Of a DNA stretch of 64,000 nt, positions 8,614-17,171 are shown piece after piece. The position numbers and the translations under genes are program-made. The notes under the pieces are model-generated. The model did not search any database. It was not told the origin of the DNA and worked only from the letters and a program-made list of their open reading frames with translations. Source of the stretch: Methylobacterium oryzae (GTDB lineage: Bacteria; Pseudomonadota; Alphaproteobacteria; Rhizobiales; Beijerinckiaceae); NCBI RefSeq assembly GCF_021398735.1, contig NZ_CP090349.1:1060501-1124500 (forward strand), read 5' to 3'. Positions within the stretch are counted from its first letter, which is position 1. Each line of letters opens with the position of its first letter.

Positions 8614-8820
8614 TGAGTCCTCGGATTCGACCGGGCCAGCCCCTCGGCGCCGTCTGAGGTCGTCGCTGCGGGCGGGTGGCCTTCGCGTCGGTCCGGGGCC
8701 GCGAAGCGGGTCCCTCGACCAGAGTCGCCGACGCGCCGGGTCCGGCACCCGCGGCCTCGATGAGACCCGGAAGCGCCGGCGGCGTCCCGGGATAGGGGCG
8801 CCCGGCACAGGCGCCGCGGA

Positions 8821-9096
8821 TCAGTGACGGTAGTGCTGGATCCGGGTCGTCCGCAGGCCGGCGAGGCCGTGCTGGTCGATGGAGAACTGCCAGCTGAGGA
8901 ATTCCTCTGTGGTCAGCGTGTAGCGCTTGCACGCCTCCTCCAGGCTGAGGAGACCGCCGCGCACCGCGGCCACGACCTCGGCCTTGCGCCGGATCACCCA
9001 GCGACGGGTGCTCGGGGGCGGAAGGTCCGCGATCGTCAGGGGGCTGCCGTCGGGCCCGATCACGTACTTCACTCTCGGGCGGCTCGGTTCGGTCAT
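8821..9096 (-). CDS. sciP: SciP-type cell-cycle regulator (DUF1153)
   Basis: This 91-aa protein matches the SciP/DUF1153 family along its whole length: VKYVIGPDGSPLTIADLPPP, then RWVIRRKAEVVAAVRGGLLS, EEACKRYTLTTEEFLSWQ and a C-terminal GLRTTRIQHYR. The middle is a helix-turn-helix. In Caulobacter SciP binds CtrA and DNA and represses CtrA-activated genes in G1 cells. The frame is open to an upstream codon at 9198, but homology begins at MTEPSRPRVKYV, so the ATG at 9096 is chosen. The gene follows flgD on the same strand with a gap of about 90 bases, in a flagellar cluster as in Caulobacter. Confidence 0.92.
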   Translation of the reverse strand: MTEPSRPRVKYVIGPDGSPLTIADLPPPSTRRWVIRRKAEVVAAVRGGLLSLEEACKRYTLTTEEFLSWQFSIDQHGLAGLRTTRIQHYRH

Positions 9097-9187
9097 GATA
9101 CGCTCTACACTCGACTGACCTGTCGAGCATTGAAGGTACTTGTGCCCGCTTAAGAGATGTTGAAGCGAGTCACTCGGATGTGATTCG

Positions 9188-9874
9188 TTAAGTGCCACTT
9201 GTGGACAACCCGATGGTCTGCACGCTGGACAGCGGCACGCGCTGCGAACCGATCACCAGCACCGGCGACGTTCCGCTGAGATCGACCTCGTCGACCGTGC
9301 CCGTGAGGCTCGTATCGACCGAAACGCTCGAGCCGGTGGCATCCGTGGCCGCCACCTTGATCGAGTAGTTCCCGTCGGGCGCGGTCAGGCCGGCCGAGGT
9401 CTTGCCGTTCCACGTGTAGGTCTGGCTGCCGGCATTGAGCGCGGTGGTCTGCGTGGCCACGACGTTGCTCTTCGAGTCTAGGACCGTGATCACCGCCTTC
9501 GAGGCGGCCCGGGCCGGGTTCAGCGTCCAGGAGGCGGAGCCGCCGGACAGCTGCGAGGCGCTGCCGTCGGCCGACACGGTCTTCCCGATGTAGCTCGTGG
9601 CCGAGGCCGAGCTCGCCGATTGCGAGGCGCTCAGGATGCTGTCGAGGCGGTCGTTGGTCTTGAGCTGCTGCTCGACGCCGGCGAACTGCACCAGCTGCTG
9701 CGTGAACTGGTTGGTGTCCATCGGGTCGAGAGGGTTCTGGTTCTTGAGCTGCGTGGTCAGCAGCGTCAGGAACTGCGTGAAGTTGCTGGCGATCTCGGTG
9801 GCGTTGCCGCTGCTGCTCGTGGAAGAGCCCGTCGTGTTCGTCGTGCTCGTCAGGCTCGATATGCCGCTCGTCAT
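9188..9874 (-). CDS. flgD: Flagellar hook cap assembly protein FlgD
   Basis: This 228-aa protein has a Ser/Thr-rich start followed by the conserved FlgD N-terminal segment (FTQFLTLLTTQLKNQNPLDP, about 32-51, then MDTNQFTQQLVQFAGVEQQ). The C-terminus holds the FlgD Ig-like and Tudor-like modules, with YTWNGKTSAGLTAPDGNYSI at about residue 150-170. FlgD is a scaffold that caps the growing hook and is exported without a cleaved signal. A GGGAGAG ribosome site precedes the ATG. It lies about 90 bases after fliK with no promoter motif between them, so it is probably cotranscribed from the promoter upstream of fliK. Confidence 0.93.
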   Translation of the reverse strand: MTSGISSLTSTTNTTGSSTSSSGNATEIASNFTQFLTLLTTQLKNQNPLDPMDTNQFTQQLVQFAGVEQQLKTNDRLDSILSASQSASSASATSYIGKTVSADGSASQLSGGSASWTLNPARAASKAVITVLDSKSNVVATQTTALNAGSQTYTWNGKTSAGLTAPDGNYSIKVAATDATGSSVSVDTSLTGTVDEVDLSGTSPVLVIGSQRVPLSSVQTIGLSTSGT

Positions 9875-9963
9875 GCTGATCTCTCCCGTGCCGCGTCCTG
9901 GCGCAGGGGCCGGATGCGCGTCGTGTCTGTGTGGGTCCGCGATGCGGGCACCGCGCGCACCGC

Positions 9964-11520
9964 CTAGATCCTCATGTCGAGGCCGCCGTAGCCACGCAGG
10001 ACGCGGATCGGGGCGACCTCCTGGTGGACTTCCGCCTGATCGCGCGACCAGCCCGTGCCGCCCCCGCGCGGGGAATCGCCCGGCTGACCGCCGCTGCCGC
10101 CGCTCTGGGCGCTTCCGTCGCCCCGCAGCGACAGGTTGATGCCGCCGGCCGAGGGATCGAAGCCGGCCTGGGACAGCGCCTGCTGCAGCTGGCCGGCGTC
10201 GCGCTGGAGCAGCGCGAGCGTCTCAGGCCGGTCGACCACCAAGTGGGTCATGACGCGGCCGTGCGCCTTGTCGATCTCCAGCTTGACGTCGATGCGCCCG
10301 AGCTCGGCCGGGTCGAGCCGGATCTGGAACTCGTTGGATCCGCGCAGCGACCTCAGGCCGATGGTCATCGGCACTTGGCCGATCGGGATGGGTGGGTCGG
10401 TCTGGAGCGACGCGGTCTGCGTCGGCGCGGCGGTCTCCTGGGCGGCGCGCGTCGTGTCCACGGCCTGGCCGGATGTCGCGGGCGGCGCCGGACCACCCTG
10501 CGCCGCCGCGGGCAGCGTCTGAAGCGGACCTGCGCCCTGGCCAACGTCGGTCAGGACGGTGAGGAAATCCTGGGCCGCCGCATCGGACGTCGCGGCCGCC
10601 GCGCCGCCGGCCGTCAGGCCGTCGACCGGGACGCTGCCCGGTCCGACTTTGCCGGGTTCGTGACCGGCGCCCGCCGATGCCGGAGTGGTCCCGGCGATGC
10701 TGGGGACGGTTCCGGCCGCGCGGCCGCCGCCCTGAGCGTTCGTGCCGGAAGGGCCCGCGGTTGCGCCGGTTCCGGAGAGAGCCGCCGAGCCGTCCTGCGC
10801 TGGCGCCGTGCCGCTACCCGCATCCGTCTCAGCCTCGGCCTCGGTCTTGACCGTCCCGGTCGCGCCGCCCCCCTCGGACAGCGCGGCGATGAGGGCCAGA
10901 AGGGAGGCGGACGGCCCCGAGGCCGCGGGTTGCGCGGGGGCCTCGGCCTTCTGCGGCGGCACCGCCGCGTCGGCCTCGGGGCCTGCGGTGCCGGCCGCCT
11001 CGGCGGCCGGATCCTGCCCGGCCGCGACGGCCTCGGAATCCTGCTGCCCGGCGGCTCCCGTCCGGCCGGTCTCGGCGGTGCGCGCCGCGCCCGCCTTCGG
11101 AGCCTCTGCGCGCGCGCCCGCGGCGGAGGGCGGTCCCTCGGCCTGCGCGGCCGAGGCCGGCGCATCCGCCGGCTTGGCGAGGCTGACCCTCTTGTCCGCG
11201 ACCCGGGCCTCGGTCTGAAGCGCCGCATCCCGGGCGCGGTCGCCGGCCAGCCGCGCGGCGTCGGCCTGATCGCGCAGGTCGGCCTGACGGGCGCGGGCCG
11301 AGGCGGCGACGTCGCGCTGATCGGCGGCGCGGGCCCGCGCCGTCGCGGCGTCGTCGCGGGCCTGGGCCGCGCTCAGGGCGGCGCCGAAGCGGTCCTGCGC
11401 GGAATTGCCGGCGCGGGCCGCCACGCCCGCGGCCTCCCAGCCCGAACGCTGCGCCTGCGCGTTCCGCGCGGACGGAATCCACGTGGTGACATCCAAACGA
11501 TCCGCCGCGCCGCTCGCCAT
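9964..11520 (-). CDS. fliK: Flagellar hook-length control protein FliK
   Basis: This 518-aa protein is long, Ala/Gly/Pro-rich and low in complexity through about residue 370. A compact C-terminal domain follows, with LRSLRGSNEFQIRLDPAELG, IDVKLEIDKAHGRVMTHLVV and RPETLALLQRDAGQLQQAL, which is the Flg_hook domain of FliK. FliK is secreted and measures hook length, then switches export specificity. The frame opens at 11562, but AGAGGAG stands 7 bases before the ATG at 11520 and a sigma-54-like promoter overlaps the longer start, so 11520 is chosen. The N-terminal third (about 55-110) has runs of ARARAADQRD-type Ala/Arg/Asp repeats typical of the spacer. Confidence 0.9.
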   Translation of the reverse strand: MASGAADRLDVTTWIPSARNAQAQRSGWEAAGVAARAGNSAQDRFGAALSAAQARDDAATARARAADQRDVAASARARQADLRDQADAARLAGDRARDAALQTEARVADKRVSLAKPADAPASAAQAEGPPSAAGARAEAPKAGAARTAETGRTGAAGQQDSEAVAAGQDPAAEAAGTAGPEADAAVPPQKAEAPAQPAASGPSASLLALIAALSEGGGATGTVKTEAEAETDAGSGTAPAQDGSAALSGTGATAGPSGTNAQGGGRAAGTVPSIAGTTPASAGAGHEPGKVGPGSVPVDGLTAGGAAAATSDAAAQDFLTVLTDVGQGAGPLQTLPAAAQGGPAPPATSGQAVDTTRAAQETAAPTQTASLQTDPPIPIGQVPMTIGLRSLRGSNEFQIRLDPAELGRIDVKLEIDKAHGRVMTHLVVDRPETLALLQRDAGQLQQALSQAGFDPSAGGINLSLRGDGSAQSGGSGGQPGDSPRGGGTGWSRDQAEVHQEVAPIRVLRGYGGLDMRI

Positions 11521-11545
11521 TCCGGACTCCTCTGAGCCGCACAGC

Positions 11546-11561
11546 AGCAAGGCGCGCGCCA
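11546..11561 (-). promoter_or_regulatory. Sigma-54 (-24/-12) promoter-like sequence for fliK
   Basis: The minus strand reads TGGCGCGCGCCTTGCT, which has the invariant GG and GC dinucleotides ten bases apart and matches the TGGCAC-N5-TTGC consensus at all but one position. Transcription would start about 16 bases before the fliK ATG, leaving room for its AGGAG site. FlbD, encoded in this cluster, is a sigma-54 activator. The pattern is seen; promoter activity is inferred. Confidence 0.6.
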
Positions 11562-11759
11562 CCGTGCCGGACGGATAAGTCTCTGAAAAATATCGTTCTC
11601 TGCTTGCAGCACGCGGGTCGGACCTGATCGAAGCTGCCGCCCGCCCGGCAGGATCTGCCGAGTGTCCGATCCCGCTGCCCTGGAAAGCCGGGCGAAGTCC
11701 CGCTATAGACGGCCCGTGCAGCCAGGGAGCTTCCGGGCCGGCGGCTGCGGACCCTCGCG

Positions 11760-12914
11760 ATGAACGCCCTCGATCTTCCCAAAGCCCCCCACGAGACGCG
11801 CGTCGTCGTCGCCATGTCGGGCGGCGTCGATTCCTCCGTGGTCGCGGGCCTGCTGAAGCGGCAGGGCTTCGACGTGGTCGGCGTCACGCTCCAGCTCTAC
11901 GACCACGGCGCGGCGAGCCACCGCAAGGGCGCGTGCTGCGCCGGCCAGGACATCCACGACGCCCGGGCGGCGGCGGAGCATCTCGGCATCCCGCACTACG
12001 TCCTCGATTACGAGGATCGCTTCCGCGACGAAGTCATCGAGAAGTTCGCCGAGAGCTACCTCGCGGGCGAGACGCCGATCCCCTGTGTCGAGTGCAACCG
12101 CACGGTGAAGTTCCGCGACCTGCTGGGCCTCGCCCGCGACCTCGACGCCGACGCGCTCGCCACCGGCCACTACGTGGCCAGCCGGGCGCTCCCGGGCGGC
12201 GGCCGCGCGCTCCACCGCGCCCTCGATCCCGCCCGTGACCAGAGCTACTTCCTCTACGCGACCACGGCGGAGCAGCTGGACTTCCTGCGCTTCCCCCTGG
12301 GCGAGATGGAGAAGACCGAGACCCGCGCGCTCGCGAAGGATCTCGGCCTGTCCCTCGCCGAGAAGCCGGACAGCCAGGACATCTGCTTCGTGCCGCAGGG
12401 CCGCTACAGCGACGTGATCGCGCGTCTGCGCCCCGACGCGGCGCGGCCCGGCGAGATCGTCGACCTCGCCGGCCACGTCCTCGGCCGGCACGACGGGATC
12501 GTGCATTACACGGTGGGCCAGCGGAAGGGCCTCGGCCTGTCCGGGCCCGAGCCGCTCTACGTCGTGCGGCTGGAGCCGGACTCGGCCCGCGTTGTGGTCG
12601 GGCCGCGCACGGCGCTGGCCACGACCCGGATCCGCCTCTCGGACCTCAACTGGCTCGGCGAGGGGCCGGTGGCGGCCGTGCGCGACCTGCCGGTGGCGGT
12701 CCGCGTGCGCTCGACCCGTCCGCCGCGCCCGGCGACGCTGACGGTCGGGCCGGACGGCGCGGCCGAGGTCGTGCTCGCCGAGCCCGAGGACGGCGTGTCG
12801 CCGGGGCAGGCCTGCGCGATCTACGCGGATGACGGCCCTCGGGCCCGGGTCCTGGGCGGCGGCACCATCCGGCGTGTCGACGCGTTGTCGGCCCGGCCCC
12901 GCGAGGCCGCCTGA
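11760..12914 (+). CDS. mnmA: tRNA-specific 2-thiouridylase MnmA
   Basis: This 384-aa enzyme installs sulfur at U34 of tRNA-Lys, -Glu and -Gln, using ATP and a sulfur relay. The N-terminal PP-loop SGGVDSS is at 20-26. The two catalytic cysteines are in PIPCVEC (C109) and DSQDICFV (C209). A tRNA-binding region and C-terminal beta-barrels follow, with [14 protein letters not shown] and EPLYVV. Length is normal. It begins a plus-strand run divergent from fliK and is followed 25 bases later by the methyltransferase gene. Confidence 0.96.
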   Translation: MNALDLPKAPHETRVVVAMSGGVDSSVVAGLLKRQGFDVVGVTLQLYDHGAASHRKGACCAGQDIHDARAAAEHLGIPHYVLDYEDRFRDEVIEKFAESYLAGETPIPCVECNRTVKFRDLLGLARDLDADALATGHYVASRALPGGGRALHRALDPARDQSYFLYATTAEQLDFLRFPLGEMEKTETRALAKDLGLSLAEKPDSQDICFVPQGRYSDVIARLRPDAARPGEIVDLAGHVLGRHDGIVHYTVGQRKGLGLSGPEPLYVVRLEPDSARVVVGPRTALATTRIRLSDLNWLGEGPVAAVRDLPVAVRVRSTRPPRPATLTVGPDGAAEVVLAEPEDGVSPGQACAIYADDGPRARVLGGGTIRRVDALSARPREAA

Positions 12915-12939
12915 TCTCAACCTCTGGAACCTTCGAACG

Positions 12940-13593
12940 ATGCTGAGCGAGCCGCAGATGGCCGGGCCGAGCACGGCCCTGATGCGCAAGGCCTATGCCC
13001 GCTGGGCCCCCGTCTACGACGTGGTCTACGACAAGCTCACCGAGCCCGCGGCCCGCGCCGCCGTCGAGGCGGCGGCCGAGCATGGGCCGCGGATCCTGGA
13101 GGCCGGCGTCGGCACCGGGCTGGCGCTGGGCTACTATCCGAAGGCCAGCTTCGTCTGCGGCGTCGACCTCTCCGAGGACATGCTCAAGCGCGCCCGCGCC
13201 AAGGTCCGGCGCCGGAACCTGTCCCACGTGAAGGGCCTCCAAGTGATGGACGTCTGCCACTTGGGCTACGCCGACGCGAGCTTCGACGCCGTCGTGGCCC
13301 AGTTCCTGATCACCCTGGTGCCCGACCCCGAGGCCGCGATGTCGGAGTTCCTGCGGGTGGTGCGCCCGGGCGGCGGCATCGTCCTCGCCAACCATTTCGG
13401 CCAGAGCGACGGCCCTCTGGCCCGGGTCGAGGAAGTCGTGGCGCCGCTCTGCACGAAGATCGGTTGGTCGTCGGACTTCAAGGCGACGCGGATCGAGGCC
13501 TGGGCGCGGCGCAACGGCGTCGAGGTCCTGGGATTGAAGCCGACCTTCCCGGGCGGGTTCTTCAAGATCCTGCGGATGCGCAAGCCCGGGTGA
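12940..13593 (+). CDS. pmtA: Class I SAM methyltransferase, phosphatidylethanolamine N-methyltransferase type
   Basis: This 217-aa protein has the SAM-binding motif I ILEAGVGTGLALGYYP at about residues 54-69, an acidic motif II (GVDLSEDML) and FLRVVRPGGGIVLANH as motif III. The start MRKAYARWAPVYDVVYDKLT and the C-terminal GVEVLGLKPTFPGGFFKILR resemble the Rhodobacter/Rhizobium PmtA family. Those enzymes methylate phosphatidylethanolamine to phosphatidylcholine at the membrane surface. The reading frame extends upstream into mnmA, but homology supports the ATG at 12940. Its stop overlaps the next start (GTGA), so it is translationally coupled to the TVP38 gene. A related UbiE-like role cannot be excluded. 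Confidence 0.75.
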   Translation: MLSEPQMAGPSTALMRKAYARWAPVYDVVYDKLTEPAARAAVEAAAEHGPRILEAGVGTGLALGYYPKASFVCGVDLSEDMLKRARAKVRRRNLSHVKGLQVMDVCHLGYADASFDAVVAQFLITLVPDPEAAMSEFLRVVRPGGGIVLANHFGQSDGPLARVEEVVAPLCTKIGWSSDFKATRIEAWARRNGVEVLGLKPTFPGGFFKILRMRKPG

Positions 13594-14393
13594 GCGAGAC
13601 CGGCAACGCCCCCGTCGCCGAAGGCCGCGTCGAGAACCGCGAGGGGCGCTGGAAGCGCCTGCGGCGCTGGCTCCCGCTGGCGCTGCTCCTGACGGTGTCG
13701 GCGGTGGTCCTGGTCTCGGGAGCCGCGCAACTCCTCAGCCTCGACCGCCTGCTCGCGTCCCGCCTCTGGCTGCGCGGCTTCGTCGAGGCCGGGTATCTCC
13801 GCGCGCTGGTCGCGGCCTACTGCCTCTATGTCGGGGCCGTCGTCGTGTCGGTACCGGCCACGCTGATCCTCACGATGGTCTGCGGCTTCCTGTTCGGCAT
13901 CGTGCCGGGGGCGCTCACCGCGGTCTGTGCGGCCACGACCGGGGCGGCCATCGTTTTCGCGATCGGCCGCGGGCCCGGCGCCGACCTGCTGCGGCGCATG
14001 GGCGGCACGCGCCTCGCCGGGCTGGCCGAGGGCTTCCGGCGCGACGCCTTCGGCTACATCGCGGTGCTCCGCCTCCTGCCGCTGTTCCCGTTCTGGGTGA
14101 CCAACCTCGCGCCCGCCGCCTTCGGGGTGAAGATGCGGGTCTTCGTGCTCGCGACGTTCCTGGGGCTGCTGCCGGGCGCGGTCGTGTACGCCACCACGGG
14201 CGCGGGCATCGAGGACGTCGTCGCCGCCCACGAGGCCGCCAGGGCCGCCTGCCTCGCGACGGGGGCGGGCGGCTGCGACCAGGCCCTGACCCTGCGCGCC
14301 CTGGTCACGCCCAAGATGGTTGCAGGTCTCGCGATGCTGGCGGTCTTCGCCCTGGTCAGCATGCTGCTGAGCCGCCGCGCCCGACGCGGCTGA
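13590..14393 (+). CDS. TVP38/TMEM64 (DedA-superfamily) membrane protein
   Basis: This 267-aa protein has about six hydrophobic segments. The family signature region includes VVVSVPATLILTMVCGFLFG and PGALTAVCAATTGAAIVFAIG, and the SNARE-associated motif is FRRDAFGYIAVLRLLPLFPF followed by WVTNLAPAAFGVK. DedA/TVP38 proteins are linked to lipid scrambling or proton-dependent transport in the inner membrane. The GTG at 13590 overlaps the methyltransferase stop; upstream sequence in this frame is out-of-frame methyltransferase coding. The pairing with a phospholipid methyltransferase fits a lipid-handling role, which is inference. Confidence 0.85.
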   Translation: MSETGNAPVAEGRVENREGRWKRLRRWLPLALLLTVSAVVLVSGAAQLLSLDRLLASRLWLRGFVEAGYLRALVAAYCLYVGAVVVSVPATLILTMVCGFLFGIVPGALTAVCAATTGAAIVFAIGRGPGADLLRRMGGTRLAGLAEGFRRDAFGYIAVLRLLPLFPFWVTNLAPAAFGVKMRVFVLATFLGLLPGAVVYATTGAGIEDVVAAHEAARAACLATGAGGCDQALTLRALVTPKMVAGLAMLAVFALVSMLLSRRARRG

Positions 14394-14603
14394 GATGCGC
14401 CGCCGAGACGCGCGATCCGCCGCCGGCTGTGTTTTTCGGTGTCTGAGGGCGCGTGCAACCGCTTGGAGGGGGATATCGTATAGTGCTCGCCGCCGGGAGC
14501 CTGTATTCCCGCCTGCGAATCTGTGGCTTGCGAACATGTATCCCGCGAAGGCCGAACCCGGCTCGAGCTTTCTCAATCCTCTCTCCGCCGATCCTCATCC
14601 GCG

Positions 14604-16091
14604 ATGCCGGCGCGGAGCGTGACCGGCGTGTCCCTCGAGTCCCATCAGGCCGCGGCACCGGCGACGCCGGCGCCCGCACCGGCCCGCGACGTCCCCGAGC
14701 GGCGCACCGCGCGCCTCGGCCTGTCCGGGCGCCTGTTCCTCGTCACCGTCGCGTTCGTGGTGGTAGCCGAGGTGCTGACCTACGTGCCGGCGGTGGCCAA
14801 TTACCGGATCGAATGGATGTCCGACCGCCTGGCGGCCGCGCAAGTCGCCGCTCTGGTGCTCGACGGGCGGACCGGCGAGCCGGTCTCCGAGCCGCTCGAG
14901 AGCCGGCTCCTGGCCGGCGTGAACGCCCGCGCCATCGCCGTCCGCGGCGGCGGCGCCCAGCGTCTGCTCGCCATCGAGCCCATGCCCGAGCAGGTCGCCG
15001 ACACCGTCGACCTGCGCGACGTCACCGCCCTGTCGGCGATCCGGGGCGCGTGGCGCACCCTCGTGGCGCCGGTCCACGAGCCGATCCGCGTGGTCGGGGA
15101 GGGCGGCATCGGCTTCGACCGGGTCGAGATCCTGCTCGACGAGGCGCCGCTGCGCACCGCCATGATCGACTACGCGCTGCGCCTGCTGGTCTCCTCGCTG
15201 ATCATCGCGGCGGCCGCCGCCGGTCTCGTCTTCGTGGTGCTGCAGGTGCTGATCGTGCGCCCCGTGCGGCGGCTCGCCACCAGCATCACGGCCTTCGCGG
15301 ATGATCCGGAGGATGCCGGGCGGATCATCGCGCCGTCCCGCCGCAGCGACGAGATCGGCCAGGCCGAGCGGGCGCTCGGGCGGATGCAGCGCAGCCTCGC
15401 CGACCAGCTCCGGCAGAAGCGGCGACTCGCCGAACTGGGCTTGGCGGTCAGCAAGATCAGCCACGAACTGCGCAACCTGCTGACCGGCGCGCAGCTCCTG
15501 GGCGACCGCCTGGAGGGGACCGAGGATCCGACCGTGCAGCGCGTGGCCCCCCGCCTCGTCGGGACGCTGGCCCGCGCTATCCGCTTCTGCGAGGCGACCC
15601 TCGCCTACGGGCGCGTCTCCGAGCGCGCGCCGCTCCTCACCAGCACGCCGCTGGCACCGGTCTTCGCGGAACTTCCGGATCTCGCCGCGCTGGCGGCGCA
15701 TCCGGTCAGCGTCCAGGTCGCGGCGGGCGATCTCTCCGTGCAGGCCGATCCGGAGCAGCTCGGGCGGGCGCTGGCCAACCTCGTGCGCAATGCCGTGCAG
15801 GCGCTGGACGGGGCGGCCGTGCCGGAGGCCGCCGTGAGCGTGGTCGCTGCCCGCGCGGCACCGGGCCGGGTCACGATCCTGGTCGCCGATAACGGTCCCG
15901 GTCTCCCGGCGCGCGCGCGGGAGAACCTGTTCGCGCCGTTCCAGGGATCCATGCGGTCCGGTGGCACGGGCCTCGGGCTGCCGATCGCCGCCGAGCTGAT
16001 CGGGATCAACGGCGGCACCCTCACCCTCGACGATTGCGAGGCCGAGGGGCTGAGCGGCGCGCGCTTCCGGATCGTGCTGCCGGAAGGCTGA
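14604..16091 (+). CDS. Membrane sensor histidine kinase
   Basis: This protein of about 495 aa has two membrane spans (about 42-63 and 193-218) flanking a periplasmic sensor region, then a HAMP-like linker. The dimerisation box SKISHELRNLLTGAQLL has the phospho-His at about 287. An HATPase domain follows, with N-box LANLVRNAVQAL, G1 DNGPGLP and G2 GGTGLGLPIA. There is no receiver domain and no response regulator gene nearby, so it is an orphan kinase here. The start is uncertain: the ATG at 14604 has no good ribosome site, while a GTG at 14628 has GGAG about 10 bases upstream. The signal is unknown. Confidence 0.88.
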   Translation: MPARSVTGVSLESHQAAAPATPAPAPARDVPERRTARLGLSGRLFLVTVAFVVVAEVLTYVPAVANYRIEWMSDRLAAAQVAALVLDGRTGEPVSEPLESRLLAGVNARAIAVRGGGAQRLLAIEPMPEQVADTVDLRDVTALSAIRGAWRTLVAPVHEPIRVVGEGGIGFDRVEILLDEAPLRTAMIDYALRLLVSSLIIAAAAAGLVFVVLQVLIVRPVRRLATSITAFADDPEDAGRIIAPSRRSDEIGQAERALGRMQRSLADQLRQKRRLAELGLAVSKISHELRNLLTGAQLLGDRLEGTEDPTVQRVAPRLVGTLARAIRFCEATLAYGRVSERAPLLTSTPLAPVFAELPDLAALAAHPVSVQVAAGDLSVQADPEQLGRALANLVRNAVQALDGAAVPEAAVSVVAARAAPGRVTILVADNGPGLPARARENLFAPFQGSMRSGGTGLGLPIAAELIGINGGTLTLDDCEAEGLSGARFRIVLPEG

Positions 16092-16126
16092 CGGGACCGG
16101 ACCCGCGGGACGTCGCCCCGCTGCCG

Positions 16127-17140
16127 CTACTCTGCCGCGGCCCGGACGGGCTCCCCGACCCGGATGCCGAGATCGGCCAGCAGCGCCGCGTCGTCGTCCT
16201 GCCCGTTATTGGCGGTGGTGAGCAGCCGCTCGCCGTAGAAGATCGAGTTGGCGCCGGCGAGGAAGCACAGCACCTGGGCCTCGCGGGTGAGGCTCTTGCG
16301 GCCGGCGCTGAGCCGCACGCGGGAGCGCGGCATCACGATCCGCGCCGTGGCGCACATGCGCACGAGATCGAACGGATCGACCGCCGGCTGGTCCTCCAGC
16401 GGGGTGCCGGGCACCGCCACGAGGGCGTTGATCGGCACGCTCTCCGGGTGGGGAGCGTGGTTGGACAGAACCTGAAGCATCGCGGCGCGGTCGGTGACAC
16501 CTTCGCCCATCCCGACGATACCGCCGCAGCACACGCCGATCCCGGCCTCGCGGACGTTCGCGAGGGTCTGCAGGCGCTCGTCGTAGGTGCGGGTGGAGAT
16601 GATGTCCTCGTAGAAATCCGGCCCGGTATCGAGGTTGTGGTTGTAGGAGGTCAGCCCGGCCTCGGCGAGGCGTCCGGCCTGCGAGGGCGTGAGCATGCCG
16701 AGCGTCACGCAGGCCTCCATGCCGAGGCCGCGCACGCCGCGCACCATGGCGAGCACCGCGTCGAATTCCGGGCCGTCCTTCGGCTGGCGCCACGCGGCGC
16801 CCATGCAGAAGCGCTGGGCGCCGGCGGCCTTGGCGGCGGCCGCCTCGGCCAGCACCGTCTCCACGGGCATCAGCCGCTCGCGCGCGACGCCCGCGCCCTT
16901 GTGATGGGCCGATTGCGGGCAGTAGGCGCAATCCTCCGGGCAGCCGCCGGTCTTGATCGACAGGAGAGACGCCCGCTGGATGTCGGCGGGGTCGTTGTGC
17001 CGGCGGTGCACCTGCGCGGCCCGGAACACGAGGTCCATCAGCGGCAGGTCGTGGATCGCGCGGATCTCCGCCACGCTCCAGTCGTGGCGGATGTCGCCGA
17101 GGTCGGGCTGCTGGGAACCGGGGAGGGAAGTCGCGCTCAT
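16127..17140 (-). CDS. bioB: Biotin synthase BioB
   Basis: This 337-aa radical SAM enzyme inserts sulfur into dethiobiotin. The radical-SAM cluster motif CPEDCAYC has its cysteines at 67, 71 and 74. Further conserved segments are [49 protein letters not shown] and [34 protein letters not shown] (given in parts in the family). Length is normal. It lies 31 bases downstream of the MCP/Cache gene on the same strand, so the two may share a transcript. No other bio gene is present in the window. Confidence 0.95.
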   Translation of the reverse strand: MSATSLPGSQQPDLGDIRHDWSVAEIRAIHDLPLMDLVFRAAQVHRRHNDPADIQRASLLSIKTGGCPEDCAYCPQSAHHKGAGVARERLMPVETVLAEAAAAKAAGAQRFCMGAAWRQPKDGPEFDAVLAMVRGVRGLGMEACVTLGMLTPSQAGRLAEAGLTSYNHNLDTGPDFYEDIISTRTYDERLQTLANVREAGIGVCCGGIVGMGEGVTDRAAMLQVLSNHAPHPESVPINALVAVPGTPLEDQPAVDPFDLVRMCATARIVMPRSRVRLSAGRKSLTREAQVLCFLAGANSIFYGERLLTTANNGQDDDAALLADLGIRVGEPVRAAAE

Positions 17141-17171
17141 GCGGTGTTTGAGCCGGATCGGCGGACAGAAA

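Larger units (their letters stand above)
8452..8820. other. Intergenic region between sciP and fliF
   Basis: These 369 bases contain no convincing gene. A strong hairpin at 8581-8613 has 10-bp perfect arms (CGAAGCCGCG and its complement) around a 13-base loop. Read in the direction of transcription it comes first, as a possible end for the fliK-flgD-sciP message. The CtrA-like box at 8522-8537 follows, and then fliF. Open frames on both strands here are Arg/Gly-rich and look spurious. Confidence 0.5.

Noticed and set aside
9097..9198. 34-residue N-terminal extension of SciP
   Set aside because: Family proteins begin at the later Met; the extension overlaps the end of flgD and is not conserved in type.
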